From assembly GCF_964355755.1 (NCBI RefSeq), contig NC_092670.1, positions 28,817,795 through 28,881,794 of the forward strand: a stretch of DNA of 64,000 bases. The letters run 5' to 3'. This DNA is from Antedon mediterranea. Its lineage: Eukaryota; Echinodermata; Crinoidea; Comatulida; Antedonidae. The notes beneath the pieces were generated by a model. That model worked only from the letters and a program-made list of their open reading frames with translations, was not told the origin of the DNA and did not search any database. A program made the position numbers and the translations under genes. The stretch's first letter is position 1; every line of letters starts with the position of its first letter. This document shows, piece by piece, positions 50,062 through 61,969 of the stretch.

Positions 50062-51728
50062 TCTATATATAAATTTACGTAAGGGCAAAATTCGGTAAAT
50101 CGCGCCTTACTTCTAGAATTTTCACTCGATGGTATGTAAAGTTGGTTCGTACTTTCGGTACTGATTTTAACCGCCTGATGTAACCCTGTTTACTAATTAA
50201 ATTGAGTTAGATAATTAGTTATTGACGATTAAAACGAATTTAGGTTCAACGATTTGCCCCAAATAGGGGTGTTTTCCGATCGTGGTATACACTGTCTAAT
50301 GGATGTCCATCTTGAAAAATACCCGCCAAAAAAATGCGAGGAGGCTTCGCATTTTTCTATCTCCTCCTACGATAATTGTTTTTAATAGCTGAAAACCGGT
50401 TGAACAGCTAGAGTACACCATCATAATGTTGAAGACAGGCCGATTTTCTTTAAAAAATACTATTTTGATAGATTTAATATACGATTATACAAATGTATTG
50501 ATTTGCGATGAATGGAACATCCCAATCTCTCAGTCTGCCAGAGTTTGGTTTAACACAAGTACTGTAGGTAAATTTATGAGCCCTTGGTTTAACACATACG
50601 GTAGGTAAATATATGGGCCCTTTGAGAATAAACTTGCAATAGGTTCGGAAAATGTTAAAAACCAATTTATATTATTTGAATCGGTAAACAGTTTCCATTT
50701 ATTATACATTGATAATGAAACATGAAATATTCCTATTTATGTCCCTCGAGGTTCATTACAATTTATATTTAGTAGTCCCACGGACTTCATCTTAGCCACT
50801 CCCCCGAGTGCTAAGGCCAAATTTATGATACCCTACTTTCTATGTAAGTTTAGTTACAGTTAGTTCTTGACGATAATACAACGAATTTAGGTTACACCCT
50901 TCGGCCGCGAAAACGTTTCTGTACAAATATGATACCGATTGGCTTTATTTCATTCAACAGCGACCATAATCTCGCCAATTACAGGATAGATAAACTATTT
51001 TATTATTGATGTGCTTATAAATTAAGACTCATGTAAACAGCTTGATTACATCATTTTACAGACAAACGAAACTTTTTTAAACCTACTGTTTCAATAACTG
51101 AGTATAATACTGTATACGTTTTCATAAGTAAGTGCATATACATTTTCGTGTTTTCATTGACGAGATTGTAATAGTAACTTCAGTAACTATTACAGTACTT
51201 ATTTATTATACGACACAAGACAATTGTATCTGACAGGTACGTACATTATTCTAAAAAATAAGTCTAGATAGATCCCTTAGGCGTCATAAATCACAGGCCA
51301 ACAAATCAGTACTCATGACAGAAATTCGACCCAGTTTGGTTCACACAAATGTTTACAGGAATTTCAACCACCACAACCGATGATTTGCCCTAAATATTTA
51401 GGTAGACTACAGTTTAATTTTTCACTGAATAGGAGCTTGAATTTCCGATTTCCATTTCGCAGAATGTCTAGGTCTATTTATTTAGTTTGGTTCTTATAAT
51501 ATATAAATACAATCAACTTTATTACTGCGGTTCCATCACCACCACGTGCCGCCCAATTCCCCGGTACATACATTTCCATTTCTCCCTAATTTCTTTAGTC
51601 CACATAAATTAATTGTCCTTTATGGAATCCAGTATTGGTTTTGTTGTCTCTATTCTATTCTACTGTATTCGAGAACCATCTGTGAGCACCCCTAGATGGT
51701 ACGCGAGCGAAGCGAGCGTGCCATCTAG
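50062..51728 (+). mobile_element. Non-autonomous Helitron B
   Basis: It starts TCTATATATAAATTTACGTA after a host A (50061). It ends with a GC-rich hairpin (GGTACGCGAGCG ... GCGTGCC), then ATCTAG, before a host T (51729). Its first 450 bp match Helitron A closely in reverse orientation, including CAACGATTTGCCCCAAATAG, CGGTTGAACAGCT and CTATCTCCTCCTACGATAAT. Its 3' 60 bp match A's (GGTTCTCGAATACA, rc). It is longer than A by about 220 bp and encodes no Rep/helicase. Confidence 0.8.
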
Positions 51729-54094
51729 TTATTATAAGTACTGTACTGTATGTTGTTCATAATCAAAGATTAGTAGTCCATAGTAAGGGGATGGGATGAG
51801 TTTTTTTAGGTCCAAACCTCTTTAAAGGTACAGATACAAATAGTTATTATTACAATATCTATTTATTTAAACAATCATGTAACAGAAAAATACAATTGTT
51901 TAAAAAGGCTTCTGAAAGTATGATTTTTAGCAGATTTCGATTTTGTATTTTTGTGGACTATCAGGGGAGGATTTAGATGGGGGGTGGGGCGGCAAAGCCG
52001 GCGCGCACAACAAATCTGCAACAAAATGTTATCGTCACGTGTGTTTATTGGAGGGAAAAAGTATGATCGTTTTGCTCATTGGTAGCATGCTACATGAGAG
52101 TTCTTTTTCCTGAAAATTAGAGGTGCCATTTATCATGAATTTTATGTGCGAGAGTACCATTTCCGACCGGCGTCATTTAACAAAGTTCGCTTTGCCACAG
52201 GTCACGTCGACGGCCCTGAACAAGCACTTTTTTTCAGCTGTGCAAAGCGCCCTGTTAATGTTGTGACGCTTTTACTCAAAATAGGCCTATGGGGAAAAAT
52301 GTCACCTTTTAATAGACTATAGTACCTCAGTTGTTATATTTAAAACATCAATTTTTATACATTTATAATAACGTGAGAGTGCTATTTCCGACCATCTAGA
52401 GGTGTTATATTTTCAAAATCGTCTCAACTCAGCCACAACCATGGTGGGGCTGAGTTAGTGTGGACTCTCTACAGTTGCGTTCTCCAGTTTACTTGTCAGT
52501 TTAGACTGCGCAGTGCGCCGGCAAACAAACAGACAAACACACACGTGATCGACTACATATAAGATAGATAGATAAAAAACAAAATGAAAAAAATACTATG
52601 TGTAATTTTGTAAGGAATTTAATAATCTATAGTAAATATTTCATGATTGTTGTGAGTTTCCAATGTTTGAATAGTGCTCCTAGAAGGATCGAGTTAATTG
52701 AGAAGATTACAAAATTGACAGTTTATACGGCTTAATATATATTAAATTATTATTATTTTAAAATAAATGGCGACATCTTTATTTCTCTATGTACAAGACT
52801 AGTTAAGATCTGTTTTTGCCCTTATTAACACCTAATGATGTGGTGTCCACCAGATTAGAAATCTGGACAATTTAAAAAGTGAAGTACTAGGGTAACAGAC
52901 AAGATACAACTCATTCAAATGCAAGTGAAATACTATATATTATTCCATTCAGTTGACAAAATCTAGCCTCTAAATTTTAAATAATAGTTTTAGACCATTT
53001 ATATTCCATTTATAGGAGCCAATTTATTGCTATACCAGTACATCAGTTTTTTAATTCAATTTCATTACAGTATTATTTAATATATACTGTATGTATATAG
53101 ACTAAATATTTACAATTTTTCAAATGTACACAAAAACATAATATAACACATTTTGTTATACTTTATTATTACAACATACTGATCATGTACTTAATATTTC
53201 TCTTTCACAATGAATAATCTGAGTATAATAATAATATATGGTAAATTATCAAATAATGGGAAAATAGAATTACACTAGACAGAGTCCAATATGTTTAAAA
53301 TTAATAACATTTGTTAGTAAAATATGAAATATTTCAAAAGTGTAACATAATTTAACAGAAGCTATGTTCACTTTCCCTCACCATAAATTATACATTCTGC
53401 CTGGAACATGTTGTCAATACCAATACTTATTTTCTTCACTATTCTATTTAGTGTTCAAAATGTAATAAAACAGCAGCTATACATATTACAATAATTATAA
53501 AAAATCATAACTACAGTACTATATATCAAATTTAAAACATGTTGTAAGACTGACAGTTTAGGTTTGTTCAGATAACAGAATATTATATTAAACAATGGTA
53601 CATATTGTAACAAACAAATTTATTTAATATGTTGAGTTTTAATAATTATTTCTTAATAGATAACTCTTGATCTATCACAAAATACCACTATCTAGTTGGT
53701 GCTGTACACACAACATGCTAACAAATCTCGGGTTTCTTTTAAACAATACATTGTTATAGAGTGTCCTCTAATTCTTCTCACAAGATAAAAAACAATGAAC
53801 AACAAAACTTTATATACATCTTGACACTCCTGAAGAGAAACAATGAACTGATATTACATGAATTTGAATAATTTACTGAAAATGCAGTGTTTAATAATTC
53901 ATGAATATTGATATTTATCATACAGTTTTTTCTAACCCTAACCCATCCAGATAGTGTTAATGGCCAAACAGTTAATACCTACTGTACTACTGTACAGTAG
54001 GTATGGTTACCATTATATAGTTAAAGAAGTGCTTAAATGAAAAAACTAAGGCTTTATTTATCAAAGTAGACATTTAAGTTTTTTTTTTTAAGGG
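51729..54094. other. Intergenic, nothing recognised
   Basis: AT-rich spacer between Helitron B and the 4.5-kb element. A GC-richer patch at about 51960-52000 and a CAAACAAACAGACAAACACACAC run near 52520 are the only landmarks. No open frame, hairpin or conserved motif supports a gene. Confidence 0.5.
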
Positions 54095-54852
54095 AAATAG
54101 ACCGGGCGCCCAGAAGATTTATTCATGTGAAAAGCCACAAAAGGTCTGATGGTCTGATTATGTATATATATGGCCAAAATTCAATAATCAATGCTGCCGG
54201 GTTCTATCCTGTAAATTTACCCTGGGGACACCAAATAAGAGGGGTAAAAAATGGATTTATTCATGTGAAAATCCACACGGATAAAAGTTGTTAGACATTG
54301 TTCCCATATGTGTATACAATGTTAAAACAGCAATGACAGCAACTTTATCCTGTAAGTTGCCCGAGACAGTAGCCCCAAGTGACCACTAAAAAATGGTGTT
54401 ATTCATGTCAAGAGCCACACGGCTAATTTCTTTTGCATTGTAACTGTTACACATTGGGGTGCACAAAAATATCATTGACAGCAACTTTATCCTGTAATTT
54501 GCCCCAAACAGTAGCCCCATGCAGACAGTAGCCCAGAAATGCCCGTTGAGCCATACAAAAATTAATCACACGAAGAGCCACACGGCCATTTCCTATTTTA
54601 TTGGAACTGTTACGTCTTGGGATAGACGAAAATACTCATGACAGCAACTTTATCCTGTAAGTTTCCCCCAGACAGTAGCCACAGACAGTAGCCCAGAAAT
54701 GCCCGTTGGATCCGGGCCTACAAGATTTAATCACACGAAGGGCCACACGGCCAATTCCTTTTTTATCGGAACTGTTACGTTTTTGGGATTGACGAAAATA
54801 CTCATGACAGCAACTTTATCCTGTAGGTTGCATGCCCCAGACAGTAGCCCAG

Positions 54853-56986
54853 AAATGCCCGGACGGCACAAATGCGCTTAATCAAATTGCAGACAGTGAC
54901 GAATTCTTAATACTTCTTAATGAATATGAAGAATTTTTACATCGTACTATAAAGGGTGAATTTGGCAACACTGCCGCATATTGGGCTATTTACGTGTACC
55001 TTATCAACCGCTTGTATCGTCAATTCCCGCGTGCAGTAATAACGAATGATGTGATTCTGTACATTAATGTACTGCCCTTTTTGGTTGAAACATTCTTTGC
55101 TCTGAACCGGGCAAATTATGCTCGTTGGGGTCAATTTTATTGAAAAAATGAAGAATTTGGACTTCGCAGCATTAGATGTTTTTAAAGCCGGTGCCTTTTC
55201 AACAAGACGAACGAAGAAAACGTACTCTAGAAGTTCAATAGATCTTACATTCGAGCAAACTGTTAACAGAGATGCTGCGTCATCGGCAACTGGAATTACA
55301 GCTTTTGCGAACTCAGAGAGTGCATTTTGTCGTTGGTGAGTAAGTCTCACTCAACGGAGAATTGAAGTCCATGAGTGGAATTCAACCCGGTGCAACACCA
55401 GCTAACCAGTTACGTCGACGGAGGATTGAGAGAGATAATAATGATGTAGACAAGTTTCTCATTAAGCTAAATAGTACATGCAATCCATTCGCCACTGATT
55501 CACCAGGTAAAGCTGCAAATGACATAACAAGTACATATTTGCTGGGAACACTACAGAAAGGAGTCTTATCACGGCAGCTATTTCACAAAGAATGTGTTTC
55601 AGACGAAACAAGATTATTATAGACGGTCAAGCGTATAAAGGTGCGCAATTTTGCTGCTTCAAACATGAAGAAGAAATCATTAAATGCAACAAAAGCTCTT
55701 GTTGCAGCTGAAGGTGTTCGTGATGCTTTTGGATACTTGTTATCAAAGACGACTACAGATTTGCATTATGTACTAAGTTTTCCGATCATTGAAATACCAC
55801 TAGCTATTGCACATTCCGATGGTACTCCAACAAAACAGAGAAGGCAATTCTTGCGAAGATTTTAGGAACAAGACAATCTGGTTTACATAAGGAAGACACT
55901 CCCGTGACCGACACAACTCTCTTTGATGGCGGACTTGTTCTGCATGAAGTTTTACCTCGTCATAATGTGTCTACATATGGGAAAATCGTTGCAGATATCA
56001 TGATTAAGGTATGTTCAGCAAGTGGAAATTCTGTTCACCTGTTGCTGGTCATATATATAGAACCATCAATCAAAGATGTCGAAATATTAAAGAGAGGTGC
56101 AGAGCAGAACGCCAAGAACACATTCATTATAACAGGACCGGATCAACAACAGCAAAAGAAAGGTATAGATCTATTAAAGAATAGAGAATTTAAGGAAGCT
56201 CTAGCACAGTTTCTTATAAACGATGTCCAGAATGATCACTATGGTCCAATAATAGGTGACAAAAATTGTTCGGTCATCTGACATAGACGTATTTCACGAC
56301 AACTTGAAAAGAAACAACGTGGTTTAAGCGAAGCACTCGTTGGTTTCCACGCCCTTACCGGATGTGATTTTAACTCGGCTTTCTACCGAAAGGGAAAGTT
56401 AATGCCATTTACTCATTTAGAGAAAAATTCAAAACATATTGCTGCGTTAATATTACTCGGTAGTGATGAAGGTATTGATAAATCGGCGATCACTACATAC
56501 ATATGTCAGATTTACGGTTTCAAGTCGTTAAATGACATAAATGAGGCAAGGTATCAGTCATTTATTAAGATGACATAGGGTAGGAAGGGTGTTCAGGTGA
56601 AGAAAATAAACTGTTCTTCGTTACCGCCATGCAGCAAAACACTTCATCAACATATTTTACGGGCAACTATATATCTATGGTATGGAGGGGAGCAACACCC
56701 CAGAACCAACAAAACATCTGCATCCGCTGAATTTTAGATGGCTTTTGACGATGAAGATGGTCATTATGTGCCTCGTTGGTTTGAAGGAACATCTCTGCCA
56801 GAAAAGTTGAAAGAAGCAGAATGCGAATCCAGAAACGTAATGAGTGATGAAGCAAAGGATGCAGTCGTGTATGATTCCGATACAGATATTTCTAAAGATA
56901 GTGAAATAGAAGACATTGACTATGATAGCCAACCATGGAGTGGTGACAGTGAGAGTGAATATGAGGATGATGATGATGATCAGTGA
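54853..56986 (+). pseudogene. Transposon-encoded XPG-like nuclease family protein, degenerate
   Basis: Consecutive frames give [179 protein letters not shown] and an acidic C-terminus. The DGG, FHALTGCD and KGK blocks fit the multi-copy invertebrate transposon proteins with a PIN/XPG-like nuclease. Frameshifts near 55143, 55340, 55860 and 56280 and in-frame stops near 55622, 56578 and 56736 make it non-functional. The N-terminal exons are missing or unrecognised. The Academ name is my inference. Confidence 0.7.
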
Positions 56987-57479
56987 TAATTAAGACATAC
57001 AGTGTTTTCGCTTAATCGGAATTATTTACACTGTAGCTTATGTTATTATTTTACCTTTTAATAATTAAGTAATACAATCACATGGAAACTTATAAATATA
57101 ACAGGAAGATTTCACATCTATGTAAAATGAACATCAATATGTTTTTTAGTGAATAAGGAGAATTAATCAATTCAATAGAGTACGCTACTGATACTGACGA
57201 CACTACCGACACACTTGTTTTATAAGGAATCAATGTTAGAATTAATTTGTTAGTTAATACTTTTAGTATCATAGTTTTATATTTTTCAGTTGATATTACT
57301 ACATTTAAAACTTACTGTCTGTTTTACACATATAGTGCATAAATAGTAGATTGTGAAACCAAAGTTTACTATGGATATGATGCAAACATTAACTGGTTAA
57401 AGAAACACATTATTTTTATATGATTTGAATGTATAAATTTCAAATGAACACTTTAACAACATATTTATAGTCATACCTT

Positions 57480-57985
57480 GTAACGGAGTTGTTGGTAGAA
57501 ATAATTTAACATGTGTTACGCACCAACGACGAAATGCACTCTCTGAGTTCGCAAAAGCTGTAATTCCAGTTGTCGATGACGCAGCATCTCTGTTAACAGT
57601 TTGCTCGAATGTAAGATCTATTGAACTTCTAGAGTACGTTTTCTTCGTTCGTCTTGTTGAAAAGGCACCGGCTTTAAAAACATCTAATGCTGCGAAGTCC
57701 AAATTCTTAATTTTTTCAATAAAATTTACCCCAACGAGCCTAATTTGCCCGGTTCAGAGCAAAGAATGATTCAACCAAATACGGTAGTACATTAATGTAC
57801 AGAATCACATCATTCGTTATTAATGCACGCTGGAATTGACGATACAAGCGGTTGATAAGGTACACGTAAATAGCCCAATATGCGGCAGTGTTGCCAAATT
57901 CACCCTTTATAGTACGATGTAAAAATTCTTCATATTCATTAAGAAGTATTAAGAATTCGTCACTGTCTGCAATTTGATTAAGCAC
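57480..57985 (-). pseudogene. Inverted second copy of the transposon gene's 5' exon
   Basis: On the minus strand this repeats NQIADSDEFLILLNEYEEF through AGAFSTRRTKKTYSRSS, EQTVNRDAASSTTG and FANSESAFRRWCVTH, nearly identical to 54870-55335. It then continues VKLFLPTTPLQ to a consensus splice donor (G|GTATGA at about 57480) that the left copy has lost. The cysteine codon after RRW is intact here, where the left copy has a stop. It is part of the right inverted arm. Confidence 0.8.
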
Positions 57986-58795
57986 ATTTGTGTCGTCCGG
58001 GCATTTCTGGGCTACTGTCTGGGCCTACTGTCTGGGGCATGCAACCTACAGGATAAAGTTGCTGTCATGAGTATTTTCGTCTATCCCAAGATGTAACAGT
58101 TCAAATAAAATAGGAATTGGCCGTGTGGCTCTTCGTGTGATTAAATTTTGTATGGCTCAATGGGCATTTCTGGGCTACTGTCTGGGGCTACTGTTTGGGG
58201 CAACTTACAGGATAAAGTTGCTGTCAATGATATTTTTGTGCACCCCAATGTGTAACAGTTACAATGCAAAAGGAATTAGCCATGTGGCTCTTGACATGAA
58301 TAACACCATTTTTTAGTGGTCACTTGGGGCTACTGTCTCGGGCAACTTACAGGATAAAGTTGCTGTCATTGCTGTTTTAACATTGTATACACATATGGGA
58401 ACAATGTCTAACAACTTTTATCCGTGTGGATTTTCACATGAATAAATCCATTTTTTACCCCTCTTATTTGGTGTCCCCAGGGTAAATTTACAGGATAGGA
58501 CCCGGCAGCAATATTGATTATTGAATCTTGGCCATATATCTACATAATCAGACCATCAGACCTTTTGTGGCTTTTCACATGAATAAATCTTCTGGGCGCC
58601 CGGCCTAAAAATATTTGCTTTGGTTATTTTGAAAAATCAGTGAATATAAAAAATTGTTTTTGCTAATCTAGTTTGATAAATCTGGGCCTTGCATGCACAG
58701 AGTTTGGCATCAGCTTGGACAATATCAGGCCACAGTTTACAACAACAACATTGACATAAAATGTAGAATATATACAAATAATAAATGTTTATGAG

Positions 58796-58915
58796 TGAAT
58801 GGTACAAATAATGGCATGAGGTGAATGATGAAAAGTTATATTTCAACAAGGCGCGAGCCAAGTTGAAATATAACCTTTTATCATTCACCAAATGCCATTA
58901 TTTGTACCATTACAC
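58796..58915. repeat. Hairpin repeat, TTTTCATCTTTCAC family
   Basis: Arms GAATGGTACAAATAATGGCA, GGTGAATGATGAAAAG and TTATATTTCAAC pair with the downstream half around a GC-rich loop (AAGGCGCGAGCCA). The stem is about 52 bp with few mismatches. Partial relatives lie near 12915, 30085, 38290 and 47300-47400. Confidence 0.75.
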
Positions 58916-59428
58916 GAATATAAAACATTCATTATTTGTTTTTATAACATCTAAATAGATTCCTATCATTTGAATCAAATAAAAGGTAGGCCTAGCCAAG
59001 GCCTACATTTTATTAAATATTATTATTTATATGGATTTCAATAACACACCTACTCTAGTGTTAATTATGTCAACGAACGACCAAACAATCCTAGGCCTAG
59101 CCTAATACTAACAGGTCTAGGCCCACTAGGCCCAGCTAGGCTACAGCAATACAAAACTTCGACAGGCAACTGGAACTCATATATAGCCTAATCATGTTTT
59201 TCCACGATTCCATGTCTTGTAGGGCTGTCCCCATTAATTAATTTAAATCCTAAAAACGATCTAAAGCTAATTTATATGCCTTTTTGAATTATAGTCAACT
59301 GGTGGCGCTGTTGTATTTCACAGTAATTTGTACACAAAAATGTTTAAAAAGTACTATTAAACGATCGTTTAATAGTGTGTACTATTGCACGCTATGTGAC
59401 CCACAATCCTCCAATCAAATTACAGGAA

Positions 59429-59434
59429 TTTATT
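59429..59434 (-). terminator. Candidate polyadenylation signal
   Basis: AATAAA on the minus strand, about 90 bp beyond the stop codon of the second Death-domain gene. Position and orientation fit, but such hexamers are frequent in AT-rich DNA. Confidence 0.3.
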
Positions 59435-59522
59435 TAGTATGTGTTATATAATATTATATAATATCTATTTTGGCCACAGTTCAAAAATTGTTGTTTAATT
59501 AGGAAATTGATACACAATTGAC

Positions 59523-61969
59523 TTATTCCAAAGATTCCACAGCAATACGTATATCACATGTCAATAAAACATCATACAGCTTTTCAACTGTAGCTCCTGA
59601 TTGCGTTTCCCATGAACGGAGCACTTGATGACCTGGCTCAGGTCGAGACGCCAGGTACCGAACCAGATTGGGTTCAATTTCAAGTAAAGTAGCTATTCTG
59701 CTACATCCATTTCCTGTGCCTATAAAAGAAAATGAGCAGCATGACATTCAAGGAGCAGATCCAGGTTTCACAATCAATTTATGTATAATATAATAACACT
59801 ACTATTAGCATAATAATATACTAGCAGTAACCCGTGATCCGCACAGCCTTTTTCTACCTTAATATGTGGCTATACTAATTTGCATGGGATGAGTAAGTAT
59901 AATAAAAACGCACTCTTCCCTGATAAAAGTACTCCGACAAAAAAAACCAAGTTGTCAAGAATAAAATTCGGAACTGTTTATGGCCATTGATGTTGTTATA
60001 CACAAAGTATTCCTTCACTTTGAAATATCTGTAAGCTAAAAAATGAAAGCAATACTGGATATAGGGCTTTACGAAAATAAAAGACACTAAAGAAAATGGT
60101 GCTGTGTGAATATTAATCAAGGGTGCGCCTCAGAAATACCCACAAATATATTAATCTTATTATATAAAATGTTTATTCAACCAAGTATCACTTATGGCAT
60201 AGAAGTTTGGGGTAGCACGTATAAAACATATTTACAACCTATTTGTGTCATTCAAAAAATGTGTATGCGGTGTATAACTTTTCCTGATTTTAATGCTTCG
60301 TCATCTCCGATATTTAAGCAACATAATATTCTAGATGTTCATAAACTATACGAATTATGTGTACTTAATTTTGTTTTTGATTTATATAATAGAAACTCTG
60401 CACATCAAATCAGTTATTATTTTAGTACAGTTGATCATTTACGAACTACTAGATTTAAACAAGGTAAAAACCTATCTATCCCTAAAGCCAGTACTATGGC
60501 AGGTCAATTTAGAATTTCGTTTACTGGCACAAAATTTTGGAATAATTTATCACTCGACATAAAAAATAACACATCAAAAATCAATTTCGTAAAAAATATA
60601 ACTGACCTACTATTATTGAGATACTGATTAATGCTGGCCCACCTCTTTCTTTTTGTCATTATTGTGTTTTTTTTACATTATTGTATAATTATATTATCAA
60701 AATCGTTTGCACTGAACAGTATTATATTTGTTAATCAGGTGTAAACCATTGACTAGCAAAAGCTATTTGTTTATACCGTTTTGCCTTTGGTGAATAAAGA
60801 ATTATGTGTAGAAAATGAGAACATTTTTGAAAGGGACATGCACGTTGAAATATGTCAATCTGTCGGCAGTTTAAAACATTTTAATGATAAAATATGAATT
60901 GGTAATTAATAAAATTATGTGAAGTATTTGCAATAATAAAACTACAGCTGCTTATAAAAAAAGGTGCACATGGTGGTGGTAGTCAAAATTAAAGTATAAA
61001 TAAAATACAAAACTATATATTGAGTGTTTTCTGTGCAAGAGCTTTTATTAAATTATGCTCAGAAATAGTGATGTGTATGCAATAAGTCAAATTTATCTAT
61101 AGGTACAATAAAACAAAATTAAAAATACATTGCTGCGTAAACACGACCTAAACACATCGTTAATTGCTTTCCTTAATTGCGGGATAAGATATTTAGATAT
61201 TGATATTTTGCAATTTTTTTGTGGGAGCTTTGTTATCTTTTTTGCTACTTCTGTAATCAAATTGTGGTCTAGTTTTGATTTTTTGCTTTAAGCGGTGATA
61301 CTTATTTTACGGATTTAAACTTGAGTGTACTAAGCTGGCCACAGCGTTTTACTCACTGAGTTAGCCGTGATTAACAAAATACATTATGTTCCAAGGATAA
61401 GTGTAAGTAATTAAAACTTCAACGACGCGATCAGTCGATATGATTGGCCGGCTGTTTAATTTTGCGGCTCTACATGGTATTTGTGGATCTGGCCATTGCG
61501 GTACAACAGAGATGTGACGTCTTGCAAAACATGGCTGCTGAGACGTCAAATTACTGTTATTTGTTTGCCTTTTTTTAGTGTTTATCCTTAAAATTCAGGA
61601 AAGTGATATAGCCTATTTTGTGCGGCCCATCAAGAAACATCAGTGTGCCAAATGTAAGCATGTACCATTCAGAGGAGATACGTAAAATTACACAACCAAT
61701 TTGGTAGCATAACATTCAGAATACAATTAGTAGGATAGAGCATGCTGTAAGAGATGGACATTTAAAAAAAATTATCAAGCAACATCTGTAAACTAGATTT
61801 ATTGCCGTCTATTTTTGTTGTTTTACTCAATGCTTTAATACAGTCTTCTGAAAAATAGCTGGAAACAAATTTGACTTACTATCATCAAGCATATTAAGTT
61901 CCCTGGATACATTAAAGCGAACACCATAGGGCAGATCTGTATAATTTGTACCTGGATGTGCTTGGGTAC
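59523..61969 (-). CDS. Partial Death-domain gene, paralogue of 37442-47958
   Basis: Two terminal exons, 61969-61880 and 59719-59523 (stop at 59525-59523), have the same 90-nt exon length, phases and domain boundaries as exons 8-9 of the larger gene. They encode GTQAHPGTNYTDLPYGVRFN, VSRELNMLDDS, then CSRIATLLEIEPNLVRYLAS, RPEPGHQVLRSWETQSGATV and EKLYDVLLTCDIRIAVESLE. This is a MyD88/IRAK-like Death domain; the PG, SW and ATV-KLY-VLL positions are shared with the paralogue. Incoming phase 1 shows at least one upstream exon. None is visible up to the window end, so the gene either continues beyond 64000 or is a partial duplicate. The intron holds a LINE fragment on the opposite strand. Confidence 0.75.
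60106..60800 (+). mobile_element. 5'-truncated non-LTR retrotransposon (LINE) 3' end
   Basis: The open frame to 60627 encodes LYKMFIQPSITYGIEVWGST, LQPICVIQKMCMRCITF, SSPIFKQHNILDVHKLYELC, FSTVDHLRTTRFKQGKNL and FSGTKFWNN-like blocks ending DLLLLRY. This is the C-terminal end of a CR1/Jockey-type LINE reverse-transcriptase protein (the YGI-VWG and TKFWNN motifs are typical). It is followed by an AT-rich 3' UTR and GGTGAATAAAGAATTATG near 60790. Catalytic RT motifs are absent, so it is dead on arrival. It lies antisense inside the second Death-domain gene. Confidence 0.8.
61480..61715 (+). repeat. Dispersed repeat, copy B
   Basis: Matches 4478-4745 in the same orientation, with GCTGAGACGTCAAATTACTG, AAAATTCAGGAAAGTGATA and CCATCAAGAAACAT conserved. 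It lies in the intron of the second Death-domain gene, antisense to it. Confidence 0.65.

Larger units (their letters stand above)
54098..58607. mobile_element. 4.5-kb long-TIR element, Academ-like, with broken gene
   Basis: Ends are TAGACCGGGCGCCCAGAAG and a near-exact complement (…CTTCTGGGCGCCCGGCCTA), flanked by AAA on both sides (54095-54097 and 58608-58610), a 3-bp duplication. Inverted arms of about 1.2 kb (54098-55340 and about 57500-58607) contain four subterminal units of about 160 bp with TCATGTGAAAA-CCACACGG and GACAGCAACTTTATCCTGTA. The arms reach into the gene: codons for its N-terminal part occur at both ends. Same family as 18687-25083. Confidence 0.8.
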
